Shown: piece after piece, positions 26,194 through 34,669 of the stretch
Layout of the letters: every line of letters starts with the position of its first letter
How positions within the stretch are numbered: the stretch's first letter is position 1
DNA from: DATKSG01 sp035531775
GTDB taxonomy: Bacteria; Actinomycetota; Acidimicrobiia; Acidimicrobiales; UBA8190
Direction: 5' to 3'
DNA: 64,000 nucleotides
Assembly (NCBI GenBank): GCA_035531775.1
Contig: DATKSG010000084.1
Coordinates: 12,750-76,749, forward strand
Position numbers and translations under genes: made by a program
Notes under the pieces: model-generated
Seen by the model: the letters and a program-made list of their open reading frames with translations, nothing else
Told to the model about the DNA's origin: nothing
Databases searched by the model: none

Positions 26194-28079
26194 GCACCGG
26201 GGCCTGGGACGCCTCAGCCCTGGCCGGGCTGTGCTCGGCGCTGCTGCCTCCCGAGCACGGCGGTCCCGATCCTCACACGCTGTCGGTGGCCCTGGCGCGC
26301 TTTCTCGACCGCCAGCCGGCCGCCGTGTCGGCCGGCGCCCGACTCGGAGCTTCGGCCCTCGACGCCGCTTCGGTGCTGGCCTCGGGGTCGCGTCTGGCGC
26401 GGCGGCCGGCTGACGAGCGCATTGCGCTGTTGCGGGCAGTGGCGTCGGTGGGCTCTCTCTCCCTCGGCCTCGACGGCCTGAAGGCTCTCGTCCTGCTGGT
26501 CCACGGGGCCGACACGGCCGCCGCCGACGTGCGCAGCGGGCCGGCCTCTAGCGCTCCGGCGCGCCCCGACGCCCCCTTGGAGATCACGGCGGCGCGGGAC
26601 TGGCCGGGGTGGAGCAGCGCCGATGTGGTGGTGGTGGGCTCGGGAGCCGGAGGGGCCATGGCGGCGCGCACCTTGGCCCGCGTCGGCCTGCGGGTGGTGA
26701 TCGTCGAGGAAGGGCGGCGCCACACGGTGGAGGAGTTCCGCTCCGGCCACCCCCTCGACCGCTTCGCCTCGCTGTATCGCGACGGCGGTGCCACCGCAGC
26801 GGTCGGGTGGCCGCCGGTGGTGCTGCCCATCGGCCGGGCCGTAGGAGGGACGACGGTGGTCAATTCGGGCACCTGCTACCGCACGCCCCCGGCCGTGCTG
26901 CGTCGGTGGCGTGACGAGGCCGGGTTGGAGGTGGCCGACCCTGACCGCTTCGCCCCCTACCTCGACGAGGTGTGGAGGACGCTGCAGGTCGCCCCGGTGC
27001 CTGCCCGGGTCATGGGGCGCAACGGCCGGCTGGCCCTGGCCGGGGCGGCCGCCTTGGGCTGGAGCGCACAGCCCATCGACCGCAATGCCCCAGGGTGCGG
27101 CGGCTGCTGCCAGTGCTCGATCGGCTGCCCGCGCAACGCCAAGTTCGGCGTGCATTTGAACGCCTTGCCCGAAGCGTGTGCCGCCGGGGCGCACATCGTG
27201 TCCGAGGCCCGGGTGCGGCGGGTGCTGGTCGAGGCGGGGCGGGCCGTGGGCATCGAAGCCCGGCGGCCCGACGGCTCGCTCTTCACCGTGCGAGCCGGCC
27301 ACGGGGTGGTGGTGAGCGCCGGGACCACCGAGACCCCGCTGCTACTGCGGCGCAGCGGGGTAGGAGCCCACCCGCTACTCGGGCGGAACATGGCACTGCA
27401 TCCGGCGGTGGGCGTGTCGGGCCGTTTCGAGGAGCCGGTCACCGCCTGGCGAGGAGTGCTGCAGAGTGCCGCCGTGGACGAGTTCCACGAACAGCTGGGC
27501 ATCCTGGTCGAGGCCACCGCCACCCCGCCGGGCATGGGCACCATGCAGCTCCCGGGGCTCGGCCCCGAGCTGCTGAGCGAGCTGGCCGGCGCCGGACAGC
27601 TGGCCACGCTGGGTGCCATGGTGGCCGACCTTCCGGGCGGCCGCGTCATGGGCCGGCGCCATGGGCTGCTGCGCTACGACCTGTCGCGGCGCGACGGGGC
27701 CCGGCTGGTGGCCGCCATCGGCATCATGGGCCGGCTGCTGCTGGCGGCGGGGGCCACCGAGGTGCTCACCGGGATCCCGGGCCACGAGCGGGTGGGCGAC
27801 ACCGAGGCGCTGGAGCGGGCCACGTCCTCGGCCGATCCCCGGCGCCTGCACGTGGCCGCCTTCCACCCGGTGGGAACGGCCGGCGCCGGGGCGGACCCCG
27901 AGCGCTTCCCGGTAGGCCCCGACGGGGCCCTGCGCGGCATTGCCCGCCTGTGGGTGGCCGACGGCTCGGTCCTCCCGACCTGTCCCGAGGTCAACCCCCA
28001 GGTGACCATCATGGGCTTGGCGCTGGCCATCGCCGACGGAGTGGCCGACGCCGGGTCGGCCGGCGCCGCGGTTGCCTAG
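26169..28079 (+). CDS. GMC oxidoreductase with fused N-terminal small-subunit-like domain
   Basis: The 636-residue product starts at GTG 26169. Residues about 8-110 resemble the small subunit of gluconate-type dehydrogenases: ALAGLCSALLPPEHGG, then ALARFLDRQPAAV, then ADERIALLRAVASVG. The FAD domain begins near residue 153 with VVVVGSGAGGAMAARTLARV. A cysteine cluster, CGGCCQCSIGCPRNAK, lies near residue 315. The C-terminal GMC part has VAAFHPVGTAGAGADP and WVADGSVLPTCPEVNPQ. The layout matches long-chain fatty alcohol oxidase-like proteins. It follows an acyl-CoA dehydrogenase with a 25 bp overlap, so it may feed or share acyl or alcohol substrates. Confidence 0.87.
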   Translation: MGRRATQLSTGAWDASALAGLCSALLPPEHGGPDPHTLSVALARFLDRQPAAVSAGARLGASALDAASVLASGSRLARRPADERIALLRAVASVGSLSLGLDGLKALVLLVHGADTAAADVRSGPASSAPARPDAPLEITAARDWPGWSSADVVVVGSGAGGAMAARTLARVGLRVVIVEEGRRHTVEEFRSGHPLDRFASLYRDGGATAAVGWPPVVLPIGRAVGGTTVVNSGTCYRTPPAVLRRWRDEAGLEVADPDRFAPYLDEVWRTLQVAPVPARVMGRNGRLALAGAAALGWSAQPIDRNAPGCGGCCQCSIGCPRNAKFGVHLNALPEACAAGAHIVSEARVRRVLVEAGRAVGIEARRPDGSLFTVRAGHGVVVSAGTTETPLLLRRSGVGAHPLLGRNMALHPAVGVSGRFEEPVTAWRGVLQSAAVDEFHEQLGILVEATATPPGMGTMQLPGLGPELLSELAGAGQLATLGAMVADLPGGRVMGRRHGLLRYDLSRRDGARLVAAIGIMGRLLLAAGATEVLTGIPGHERVGDTEALERATSSADPRRLHVAAFHPVGTAGAGADPERFPVGPDGALRGIARLWVADGSVLPTCPEVNPQVTIMGLALAIADGVADAGSAGAAVA

Positions 28080-28094
28080 ACTGACGTGTCAGTC
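28077..28094. promoter_or_regulatory. Operator-like palindrome, site D (perfect), overlapping a TAGACT -10
   Basis: GACTGAC-GT-GTCAGTC at 28079-28094 is a perfect 7+2+7 inverted repeat. TAGACT at 28077-28082 overlaps the stop of the GMC gene and the left arm, and fits a -10 hexamer for the gene at 28116. The operon that starts here includes a TetR-family regulator gene at 31639, which would make this an autoregulatory operator. Confidence 0.68.
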
Positions 28095-28115
28095 GGCACG
28101 AGGGAGGGGATCTCC

Positions 28116-28796
28116 ATGGCAGGTACGGCACTGATCCAGGTCCTCGGGGCCATCGCCTACGGCGAGCACAAGGCCTACGACAAGGCCACCGAGCGCGCCC
28201 GCTCGGCCATCGACGCCGAGGAGCGCCGGATGTGGCGCACCATCGCCGCCGAGGAGTTGCGCCACCACAAGGGCTTCGTGCGCCGACTCGTTGCGCTCGG
28301 GGCCGACCCCGACCGGGCCATGGCTCCTTACCGCGCCTCGCTCGACCGGTTCCATTCCATGGCCCCCGAGCCCGACGAGATCCGGGCCGCCGTGCTGGAC
28401 CTTCTCGGTGAGGGGATCGCCTCGGACCTGCTGAGCTGGCTGCGACGGGTGGCCGACCCCGACACGGCGGCCTTCGTCGACACCGTCATCGCCGACGAGG
28501 TGGGCCACGAGGGCCGGGCTGCCGCCGAGGTCCGCCGGCTCATGGCCGACGCCCCCGACGGGCGCCGGCGCGGCTCCGCCGCGGCGCGCCAGATGGTGCT
28601 GCGCATGGCGTCGAGCGGCGGTCGCACCGGTGTGCCTTTCACCGCTTTCGTGCGCCTCGGCCGGGCGCATGAGCTGGTGGGCGCGCTGGCCGGCGGCTAC
28701 ACCCGACGCCTGCGCATGCTCGGCATCGAGCCGTGGCACACGCTCGGGCGCTTCGACGTTCTCGGCGTCCTGGGCGCGGCGCAGCCGGCAGCGTGA
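28116..28796 (+). CDS. Ferritin-like domain protein
   Basis: The start is the ATG at 28116, 7 bases after GGGAGGGG; an upstream GTG at 28086 lies in the operator. The 226-residue helical protein shows ExxH-type pairs suited to a carboxylate-bridged di-iron or related centre: GEHKAYDKATERAR, EERRMWRTIAAEELRHHKGF, and EVGHEGRAAAEVRRLM. The C-terminal third is basic and lacks such motifs. The family includes ferritin-like hydroxylases and desaturase-like proteins, but no specific member is recognised. It opens the operon controlled by the perfect palindrome, and its stop overlaps the next GTG as GTGA. Confidence 0.75.
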   Translation: MAGTALIQVLGAIAYGEHKAYDKATERARSAIDAEERRMWRTIAAEELRHHKGFVRRLVALGADPDRAMAPYRASLDRFHSMAPEPDEIRAAVLDLLGEGIASDLLSWLRRVADPDTAAFVDTVIADEVGHEGRAAAEVRRLMADAPDGRRRGSAAARQMVLRMASSGGRTGVPFTAFVRLGRAHELVGALAGGYTRRLRMLGIEPWHTLGRFDVLGVLGAAQPAA

Positions 28797-29758
28797 GCGC
28801 GGCGGCCACCATGGCCCCGCGTTGGCGGGGACAACCCGGTCGCCTCGAGGTCTGGTACACAACGCTGTCGGACCCGGCCACGTCTACCGGCTGCTGGATC
28901 CACCACGAGCTGGTGGCCCCCGACCACGGCGCACCGTACGTCCACGGGTGGGCGGCGTTGTTCGGCACCGAGGGCGAGCCGGTGCTCGAACGATTCGGGC
29001 CCGCTGAAGCCGAGGCCACGGTGGCGACCGGCGACAGTCCCGGGCGGGGATGGCCCTCGACACCCGACGCCGTGTTCGACCCGCCGGCCCTGCGCGGTGG
29101 GGCCGGGCGGCTCGGATGGGATCTGCGCTGGGACGAGGCGACGCCCGAGCCCACTGCTCTCTATACCTTCCCGGCGTGGGCTTGGGAGCGCGAGGCCCTG
29201 CCGGCGGCGCAGGTCGTCCCGGTGCCCAGTGCGGTGTTCTCGGGGACCCTGTCGCTCGACGGCGAGGTGTTGTCGCTGTCGGAGCAATCACGGGGCAACG
29301 TGGCCCACATCTATGGACAGGGCAGCGCCAAGCGCTGGGGATGGCTGCACGCTGATCTGGGCGGAGGCGACGTGCTCGAGATCGTCTCGGCCGTGAGCCG
29401 CCACCGGGGCCTCGACCACCTCCCTCCACTGGCTTTCGTCCAGCTGCGCACAGGCGGGCGGGACTGGCCCAGGGACCCGGTGATGGCCGCCTCGCTGTTT
29501 CGCACCAACCTGAGCCTGCCTACCTGGCAGGTCCGGGGCACGGTGGGCCGGTGGCGTCTGCGGGCCGAGATCACCGTGCCCGAGCACGACTCGGTGGCCG
29601 TCGGCTACGTGGACCCCGACGGGGCCACGGCCACGTGCACCAACAGCGCCCGGGCCGACGCTGAGGTCGTTCTCGAGCGCCGCCGGGTCCGGTGGGAGAC
29701 CGTGGCAGCCTGGACGCTGCGGGGCACGGCGCACGCCGAGGTCGGGACCCGCCCATGA
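28793..29758 (+). CDS. Unknown beta-rich protein (CrtC/lipocalin-like appearance)
   Basis: The start is GTG 28793, overlapping the previous stop as GTGA. The 321-residue product has no signal peptide or membrane segment and is rich in W, G and short beta-like runs: LEVWYTTLSDPATSTGCWIH, AWAWEREALPAAQV, NVAHIYGQGSAKRWGWLHAD. The last is the most distinctive part. The pattern recalls CrtC/tocopherol-cyclase or AttH-type double lipocalin proteins, which bind or hydrate hydrophobic lipids, but I cannot assign it. Translational coupling to the ferritin-like gene suggests the two work on the same molecule. Confidence 0.65.
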   Translation: MSAAATMAPRWRGQPGRLEVWYTTLSDPATSTGCWIHHELVAPDHGAPYVHGWAALFGTEGEPVLERFGPAEAEATVATGDSPGRGWPSTPDAVFDPPALRGGAGRLGWDLRWDEATPEPTALYTFPAWAWEREALPAAQVVPVPSAVFSGTLSLDGEVLSLSEQSRGNVAHIYGQGSAKRWGWLHADLGGGDVLEIVSAVSRHRGLDHLPPLAFVQLRTGGRDWPRDPVMAASLFRTNLSLPTWQVRGTVGRWRLRAEITVPEHDSVAVGYVDPDGATATCTNSARADAEVVLERRRVRWETVAAWTLRGTAHAEVGTRP

Positions 29759-29780
29759 CCAGCCGACACCGAGGAGCGCC

Positions 29781-31286
29781 ATGGCGACCTTGACCACCAC
29801 TGCAACGGCCGGCACCGCCGCCGACTCGGCCGGTACAGCCGGCGACGGCACTGTGGACGCCGTCGGCCAGGTGGACGGCGCCGTGGCCCGGGCCCGCGAG
29901 GCGTCGGGGAGTTGGGCGGCGCTGTCCCCTGCCGAGCGGGCCGGCCACCTGCTGGCCGTACGGCGGGTGCTTCTCGAACGCATGGACAAGCTCGTGGACA
30001 TCGTGGTGGCCGAAACGGGCAAGCTCTCGGCCGAGGCCACCGTCAACGAGTTCCTCGTCGCCTGCGAACACCTCACCTGGACGGCTCGTCACGCCCCGCG
30101 CCTGCTCGCCCGTCGCCGCGTCGGCGGAGGCCTCCTCGCCCACAAGCGGGCCGAGAAGCGCTACGAGCCGCTGGGCGTGGTGGGCGTCATCAGCCCCTGG
30201 AACTACCCGTTGGTGCTGTCGCTCGGCCCGGTGGTCACCGCCCTGTTGGCCGGCAACACGGTGGTGCTCAAGTCCTCGGAGCTCACCCCCGGGGTCGGGA
30301 CCGCACTCGGGGAAATCTTCTCCTCCATGGCCAGCCACGACCGGATCGTCCAGGTGGTGACCGGTGGAGCGGCGGTGGGCGAGGCCCTCGTGCGCGGCGG
30401 GGTGGACAAGGTCTGCTTCACCGGCTCGGTGGCCACCGGCAAGGCGGTCATGGCAGCGGCGGCCGAAACGCTCACCCCCGTGGTGCTCGAGCTCGGAGGC
30501 AAGGACCCCATGATCGTGTGCGCCGACGCCGATATCCGGCGCGCCGCGCGCGCCGCGGTGTGGGGGGCGTTCACCAACTGCGGGCAGACCTGCATCGGCA
30601 CCGAGCGTGTGTACGTGGTGGACGAGGTCTACGACGCCTTCGTGGACAGCGTGCTCGACCTGACCCGGACCCTGCATCAAGGACGCGGTCGGGGCGCCGA
30701 TGTGGGGGCCATGACCCATGAAGCCCAGGTGGCGGTGTGCCAGGCCCATGTGGCCGACGCCGTGGCCCGAGGGGCGACGGTGGCGGCCGGGGGCACCCGC
30801 ACCGAGGTCGAGGGGCGCAGCGCCTTCGCCCCCACTGTGTTGCTCGGGGTAGACCACTCCATGGACGTGATGCGCCACGAGACCTTCGGCCCGCTGTTGC
30901 CGGTAATGAGAGTGGCCGACGTCGAGGAGGCGCTGGCCCTGGCCAACGACTCGCCCTACGGATTGAGCGCATCGGTCTTCGCCAAAGACCCGGCCGTGGT
31001 GGAGCGACTGGTAGCCGGGCTGCAGGCCGGCAGCGTGTGCGTGAACGACGTCATGGTGTCCTTCGCCATCGCCGGGCTGCCCTTCGGCGGGGTCAAGTCC
31101 TCCGGCGTGGGCGTTACCCACGGGGCCGAGGGGCTCCACGAGTTCACGCGGGTGAAAGCGGTGGCCACCGACCGGGGGCGGCTGCGCCGGGAGCCGATGT
31201 GGCTGCCGCTGCCTCCGGTCCTCGAACGCGTGGCCCGTCTGGCCATGCGCCTGCGTTACCGGGATGCGGGGCGGGTAGCGCCATGA
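29781..31286 (+). CDS. Aldehyde dehydrogenase (NAD(P)-dependent)
   Basis: The 501-residue product begins after 22 bp. It has the coenzyme-binding VVGVISPWNYPLVLSLGPVV segment and the CFTGSVATGKAVMAAA turn. The general-base Glu lies in VVLELGGKDPMIV near residue 237, and the nucleophilic Cys in NCGQTCIGTERV near 271. All key residues of the ALDH superfamily are present. The residues after the Cys (IGTERVYV) fit the succinate-semialdehyde or broad aliphatic aldehyde group. It would turn an aldehyde into an acid, perhaps that made by the GMC or ferritin-like enzymes upstream. Confidence 0.9.
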   Translation: MATLTTTATAGTAADSAGTAGDGTVDAVGQVDGAVARAREASGSWAALSPAERAGHLLAVRRVLLERMDKLVDIVVAETGKLSAEATVNEFLVACEHLTWTARHAPRLLARRRVGGGLLAHKRAEKRYEPLGVVGVISPWNYPLVLSLGPVVTALLAGNTVVLKSSELTPGVGTALGEIFSSMASHDRIVQVVTGGAAVGEALVRGGVDKVCFTGSVATGKAVMAAAAETLTPVVLELGGKDPMIVCADADIRRAARAAVWGAFTNCGQTCIGTERVYVVDEVYDAFVDSVLDLTRTLHQGRGRGADVGAMTHEAQVAVCQAHVADAVARGATVAAGGTRTEVEGRSAFAPTVLLGVDHSMDVMRHETFGPLLPVMRVADVEEALALANDSPYGLSASVFAKDPAVVERLVAGLQAGSVCVNDVMVSFAIAGLPFGGVKSSGVGVTHGAEGLHEFTRVKAVATDRGRLRREPMWLPLPPVLERVARLAMRLRYRDAGRVAP

Positions 31287-31642
31287 GCTTCCTCGTCGAC
31301 CCACCTCTGCTGCTCGGCGCCGGGGCCGCCATTGAGGCAGCCGCCCCCGATGAGCGCACGGCGCGTCGCCTGGAGGCTGGCGTGCTCGCCGTCTTCCTCG
31401 TGACGTCAATTTCCTTGTACTGCAACGCCCGCTGGACTCACTGGCTGGCCCGCCTGTGCCGGGCCGACAACGGGCGCGACTGGATGCTCAACTCTGGTGT
31501 GTTCCGCTTCGACCACGAACGTGCCGGCCCTCCGACGCATGTGGCCGCCGCTCTCATATTCCTCACCTACCCGCTGTGGATCCGTATGGGCCGTCAGGCC
31601 ACCGGTCACCTGGCCCCGACCCGGCCGGGGCGACTTCGGTGA
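31283..31642 (+). CDS. Small membrane protein, 119 aa, unknown
   Basis: The ATG at 31283 overlaps the aldehyde dehydrogenase stop as ATGA, and its own stop overlaps the next GTG as GTGA. The middle has one clear hydrophobic run, AGVLAVFLVTSISLYCNARW, then a polar GRDWMLNSGVFRF segment and a second run, THVAAALIFLTYPLWIRM. No family is recognised. The coupling on both sides shows it is a real gene of the operon. Confidence 0.68.
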   Translation: MSFLVDPPLLLGAGAAIEAAAPDERTARRLEAGVLAVFLVTSISLYCNARWTHWLARLCRADNGRDWMLNSGVFRFDHERAGPPTHVAAALIFLTYPLWIRMGRQATGHLAPTRPGRLR

Positions 31643-32298
31643 CCGCCGGCGCCCCGAGCGCCGGCCACGCCGCGGCGGCCAAGGCCCGCCCGGTTCGGCG
31701 GGCCATGAGCGACCAGGAGAAGGACGAGCGCCGAAGCGACATCCTGGGCGCGGCCAAGAAGGTGTTCGCCCGTAAGGGGTACCACTCGACCACCATCGCC
31801 GAGATCGCCAAAGCGGCCGAGCTGTCGTACGGGTCTATTTACTGGTATTTCGACTCCAAAGACGCCTTGTTCCACGCGCTGATGGAGAGCGAGGGCCAGG
31901 CCCTGCGCCGACACGTAACCGACGCGCTGGCCACGCCGGCGGCCGGCTCACCCGACGCCCCGTTCCGGGCGGCCGTGCAGGCCACCTTCGAGTTCTTCGA
32001 GTCCGACCGTGCCCTTGTGAAGCTGCTGTTTCGCGACTCCTACGCCCTGGGCGACCGGTTCGAGAAGCACCTCTTCGGCATCTACGAGGGCTTCATCTCC
32101 GACATCGAGCGCATCATCTCCGACGCCCAGCAGCGCGGCCTGGTGGTCGAGTGCCCGCCGCGCATGGTGGCCTTCTCGGTGGCGGCGCTGGTGGGCCAGA
32201 TCGCCCGTCGACGCCTCGTCACCGACGACGGCCTGTCGGCCGGTGTGGTGGCCGACTTCGTGGTCTCGCTGTTGCTCAACGGCCTGCTGCCCCGCTGA
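31639..32298 (+). CDS. TetR-family transcriptional regulator
   Basis: The product is 219 residues from GTG 31639, which forms GTGA with the previous stop, or 197 from ATG 31705 (MSDQEKDERRSDILGAAKKV). The helix-turn-helix is classical: STTIAEIAKAAELSYGSIYW followed by YFDSKDALFHAL. The C-terminal ligand domain is helical, with FEFFESDRALVKLLFRDSYA. TetR proteins of this kind repress catabolic genes until an acyl-CoA or other inducer binds. It lies inside the operon that starts at the perfect palindrome (28079), so it probably represses its own transcript and the other genes with GACTGAC sites. That link is inferred from position. Confidence 0.9.
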   Translation: MTAGAPSAGHAAAAKARPVRRAMSDQEKDERRSDILGAAKKVFARKGYHSTTIAEIAKAAELSYGSIYWYFDSKDALFHALMESEGQALRRHVTDALATPAAGSPDAPFRAAVQATFEFFESDRALVKLLFRDSYALGDRFEKHLFGIYEGFISDIERIISDAQQRGLVVECPPRMVAFSVAALVGQIARRRLVTDDGLSAGVVADFVVSLLLNGLLPR

Positions 32299-32316
32299 TC
32301 GACGGAACCGAAGGCC

Positions 32317-33828
32317 GTGGACACCGTGGACGAGGAGCGGCTGCCGGTGGTGGTGAGCGCCGGGCAGAGCCTCGAGCGTGTCGAGGTGGTGAGCGCCGTC
32401 GACCTGGCCACCCGGGCCGCCGAGGCGGCCTTCGAGGGCCTCGGGGACCTGCGCCGGGCCATCGAGGTGGTGTCGATGGTGAACATCCTGTCCCCGGCCC
32501 CGCCCGACCCGGCTTCCGCCGTGGCCCGGCGCCTCGGCCTGTCGCCGCAGAGGGCCGAGGTCACCACCATCGGCGGCAACTCGCCGCAGTGGCTCGTCAA
32601 CCGGGCGGCCGCCGCTATCGCCGCCGGGGAGCGCCAGGCCGTGCTGGTGGTGGGCGCCGAGGCACAGCGTTCGGCCAAGCAGGCGAGAGAAGCCAAGCAG
32701 TCTCGACCGGCAACTCGGCCACCCGGATCGTCACCGTCGTCTTCGCAGCGCCCCGCCGGCTCGGAACCCGACCCGGTCATCGGCGACGCCCGCTCGGGAG
32801 TGAGCGCGGCCGAGCTCAACGCCGGGCTCATCGCCCCGGTGCACGTCTACGCCATGTTCGAAAGCGTCCTGGCCCATAGCGCCGGGCGTGACTACGAAAC
32901 CCAGCGCCGCGCTCTCGGGGACCTGATGGCCCCCTTCACCGAGGTGGCGGCGGCCAACCCCTTCGCCTGGTTCGCCGAGTCCCGACGCCCCGAGGAGCTG
33001 GCCACCATCTCACCCGACAACCGGCTGGTGGCCGAGCCGTATCCCAAGCGCATGTGCGCCGTGCTCAACGTCGACCAGGGCGCCGCTGTGGTGGTGACCT
33101 CCCTGGCGGCGGCGCGCCGGGCCGGCGTGGAGGACCGAGCCGTCTTCTGCCTGGCCGGGGCCGAGGCCAACGACGTGTGGTTCCCCTCCGAGCGCCCCGA
33201 CCCGGGCGCCTCGCCCGGCATCGCCGCCGCCGCTGCTGCGGCTCTGGGCGCAGCCGGACTCGGCATCGACGACGTCGGGTCCTTCGACTTGTACTCGTGC
33301 TTCCCGTGCGTGGTCCAGATGGCGGCGGCCGCCCTCGGCGTGGCCGGCGACGACAGCCGCGGCCTGACCGTCACCGGTGGCCTGCCCTACTTCGGCGGCC
33401 CGGGGAACAACTACACGCTCCATGCCATCGCCGCCATGACCGACCGCCTGCGCCGTCTGGGGGGCACCGGCCTCGTCACCGGACTCGGGTGGTACGCCAC
33501 CAAGCATTCGGTGGGCCTCTACGGGTCCGACCCGCCGGAGGCCGGATGGCGCACCGGCGACACGGCGCCGGCCCAGGCGGCCATCGATGCCGGGGCCGTG
33601 GAGGTGGCCACCGAAGCAGAGGGCCCGGCCACGGTGGTGGCCGGGACGGTGGTGGCCGGGGCCGGGGGCTCGCCGGCGGCCGCGCCGGTGGTAGCCCGGC
33701 TGACCGATGGCCGGCACGTGGCCGCCGCTGCCGAGGAGGACGAGCTCGCCTCCGTGGCCGGGTGCAACCTGGTCGGCCGGCACATCGTGGTGTCGGGTCC
33801 GCTACCGCGCTACCGCCTGCTCGGCTGA
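32317..33828 (+). CDS. Thiolase-like protein with extra C-terminal domain (TLP1-like)
   Basis: This is a 503-residue thiolase-fold protein. Where true thiolases have the nucleophile (NxxCxSG) it reads TTIGGNSPQWLVNRAAA, with no Cys. The C-terminal thiolase half has DLYSCFPCVVQMAAAALGV and GLPYFGGPGNNYTLHAIAAM in place of HDxF and GHPxGxSG. About 85 further residues (from TEAEGPATVVAGTVV) form a small beta domain like the added domain of mycobacterial thiolase-like protein 1. A Lys/Arg/Ser/Pro-rich insert lies near residues 115-150. It probably binds acyl-CoA but its chemistry is uncertain. GTG start, 18 bp after the TetR gene. Confidence 0.82.
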   Translation: MDTVDEERLPVVVSAGQSLERVEVVSAVDLATRAAEAAFEGLGDLRRAIEVVSMVNILSPAPPDPASAVARRLGLSPQRAEVTTIGGNSPQWLVNRAAAAIAAGERQAVLVVGAEAQRSAKQAREAKQSRPATRPPGSSPSSSQRPAGSEPDPVIGDARSGVSAAELNAGLIAPVHVYAMFESVLAHSAGRDYETQRRALGDLMAPFTEVAAANPFAWFAESRRPEELATISPDNRLVAEPYPKRMCAVLNVDQGAAVVVTSLAAARRAGVEDRAVFCLAGAEANDVWFPSERPDPGASPGIAAAAAAALGAAGLGIDDVGSFDLYSCFPCVVQMAAAALGVAGDDSRGLTVTGGLPYFGGPGNNYTLHAIAAMTDRLRRLGGTGLVTGLGWYATKHSVGLYGSDPPEAGWRTGDTAPAQAAIDAGAVEVATEAEGPATVVAGTVVAGAGGSPAAAPVVARLTDGRHVAAAAEEDELASVAGCNLVGRHIVVSGPLPRYRLLG

Positions 33829-33899
33829 CCCGGTTCGCCCTCGGCCCGGCCGCCGGGCAGACTCCCCCGAGAGAATTGCCGAGCACTGGAGGAGCATCG

Positions 33900-34667
33900 A
33901 TGTCCGCAGTCGAACGCGAGCGCCGGGGGCACGTGGAGGTCCTGACCATCAACCGCCCCGAGGCCCGCAACGCCATCAACGGCGACGTCACGGCGGCCAT
34001 GAGCGAGGCGCTCGGCGCCGCCGAGCACGACGAGGACTGCTGGGTGGTGGTGCTCACCGGAGCCGGCGACAAGTCCTTCTCGGCCGGCATGGACCTGAAG
34101 GCCTTCGCCTCCGGGCAGGGTGCGGGCATCATCGACGGCCACGGATTCGCCAGCGTCACCCGTCGGGACTTCCCCAAGCCCCTGATCGCCGCGGTGAACG
34201 GGACGGCGCTGGCCGGGGGCTGCGAGATCATGCTGTCGTGCGACCTGGTGGTGGCGGCCGAGCACGCCACCTTCGGCATCCCCGAAGTGAAACGCGGCCT
34301 CATCGCCGGGGCCGGCGGGCTCATCCGCCTTCCCCGTCGGGTGCCGCGCGCCGTGGCGCTGGAGCTGGCTCTCACCGGCGAGCCCATAGACGCCGCCCGC
34401 GCCCTGCAGATCGGCTTGGTCAACCGGGTGGTGCCGAGTTCGCAGCTCATGGACGAGGCCATGGCCCTGGCCGAGCGCATCGCCGACAACGCGCCGCTGG
34501 CCGTGCGCTGCTCGAAGAAGGTCATGCTGGGCAGCGCCGATCTGGCTGAGGCCGACGCCTGGGCCCTAAACGACAGCACCTTCTCCGAGATCTTCACCTC
34601 GGCCGACGCCATGGAGGGCGCCGTGGCCTTCGCCGAGAAGCGCGCCCCCAACTGGCAGGGCAAGTAA
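33900..34667 (+). CDS. Enoyl-CoA hydratase
   Basis: The 255-residue product from ATG 33900, with CTGGAGGAG upstream. The oxyanion-hole residues sit in KSFSAGMDLKAF and VNGTALAGGCEIMLSCDLVV. A catalytic-type Glu lies in FGIPEVKRGLIAGAGGL. The C-terminal trimerisation helices are present and the length is normal. It should add water across the C2-C3 double bond of an enoyl-CoA. It is 71 bp after the thiolase-like gene, so it may have some independent transcription. Confidence 0.9.
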   Translation: MSAVERERRGHVEVLTINRPEARNAINGDVTAAMSEALGAAEHDEDCWVVVLTGAGDKSFSAGMDLKAFASGQGAGIIDGHGFASVTRRDFPKPLIAAVNGTALAGGCEIMLSCDLVVAAEHATFGIPEVKRGLIAGAGGLIRLPRRVPRAVALELALTGEPIDAARALQIGLVNRVVPSSQLMDEAMALAERIADNAPLAVRCSKKVMLGSADLAEADAWALNDSTFSEIFTSADAMEGAVAFAEKRAPNWQGK

Positions 34668-34669
34668 CG

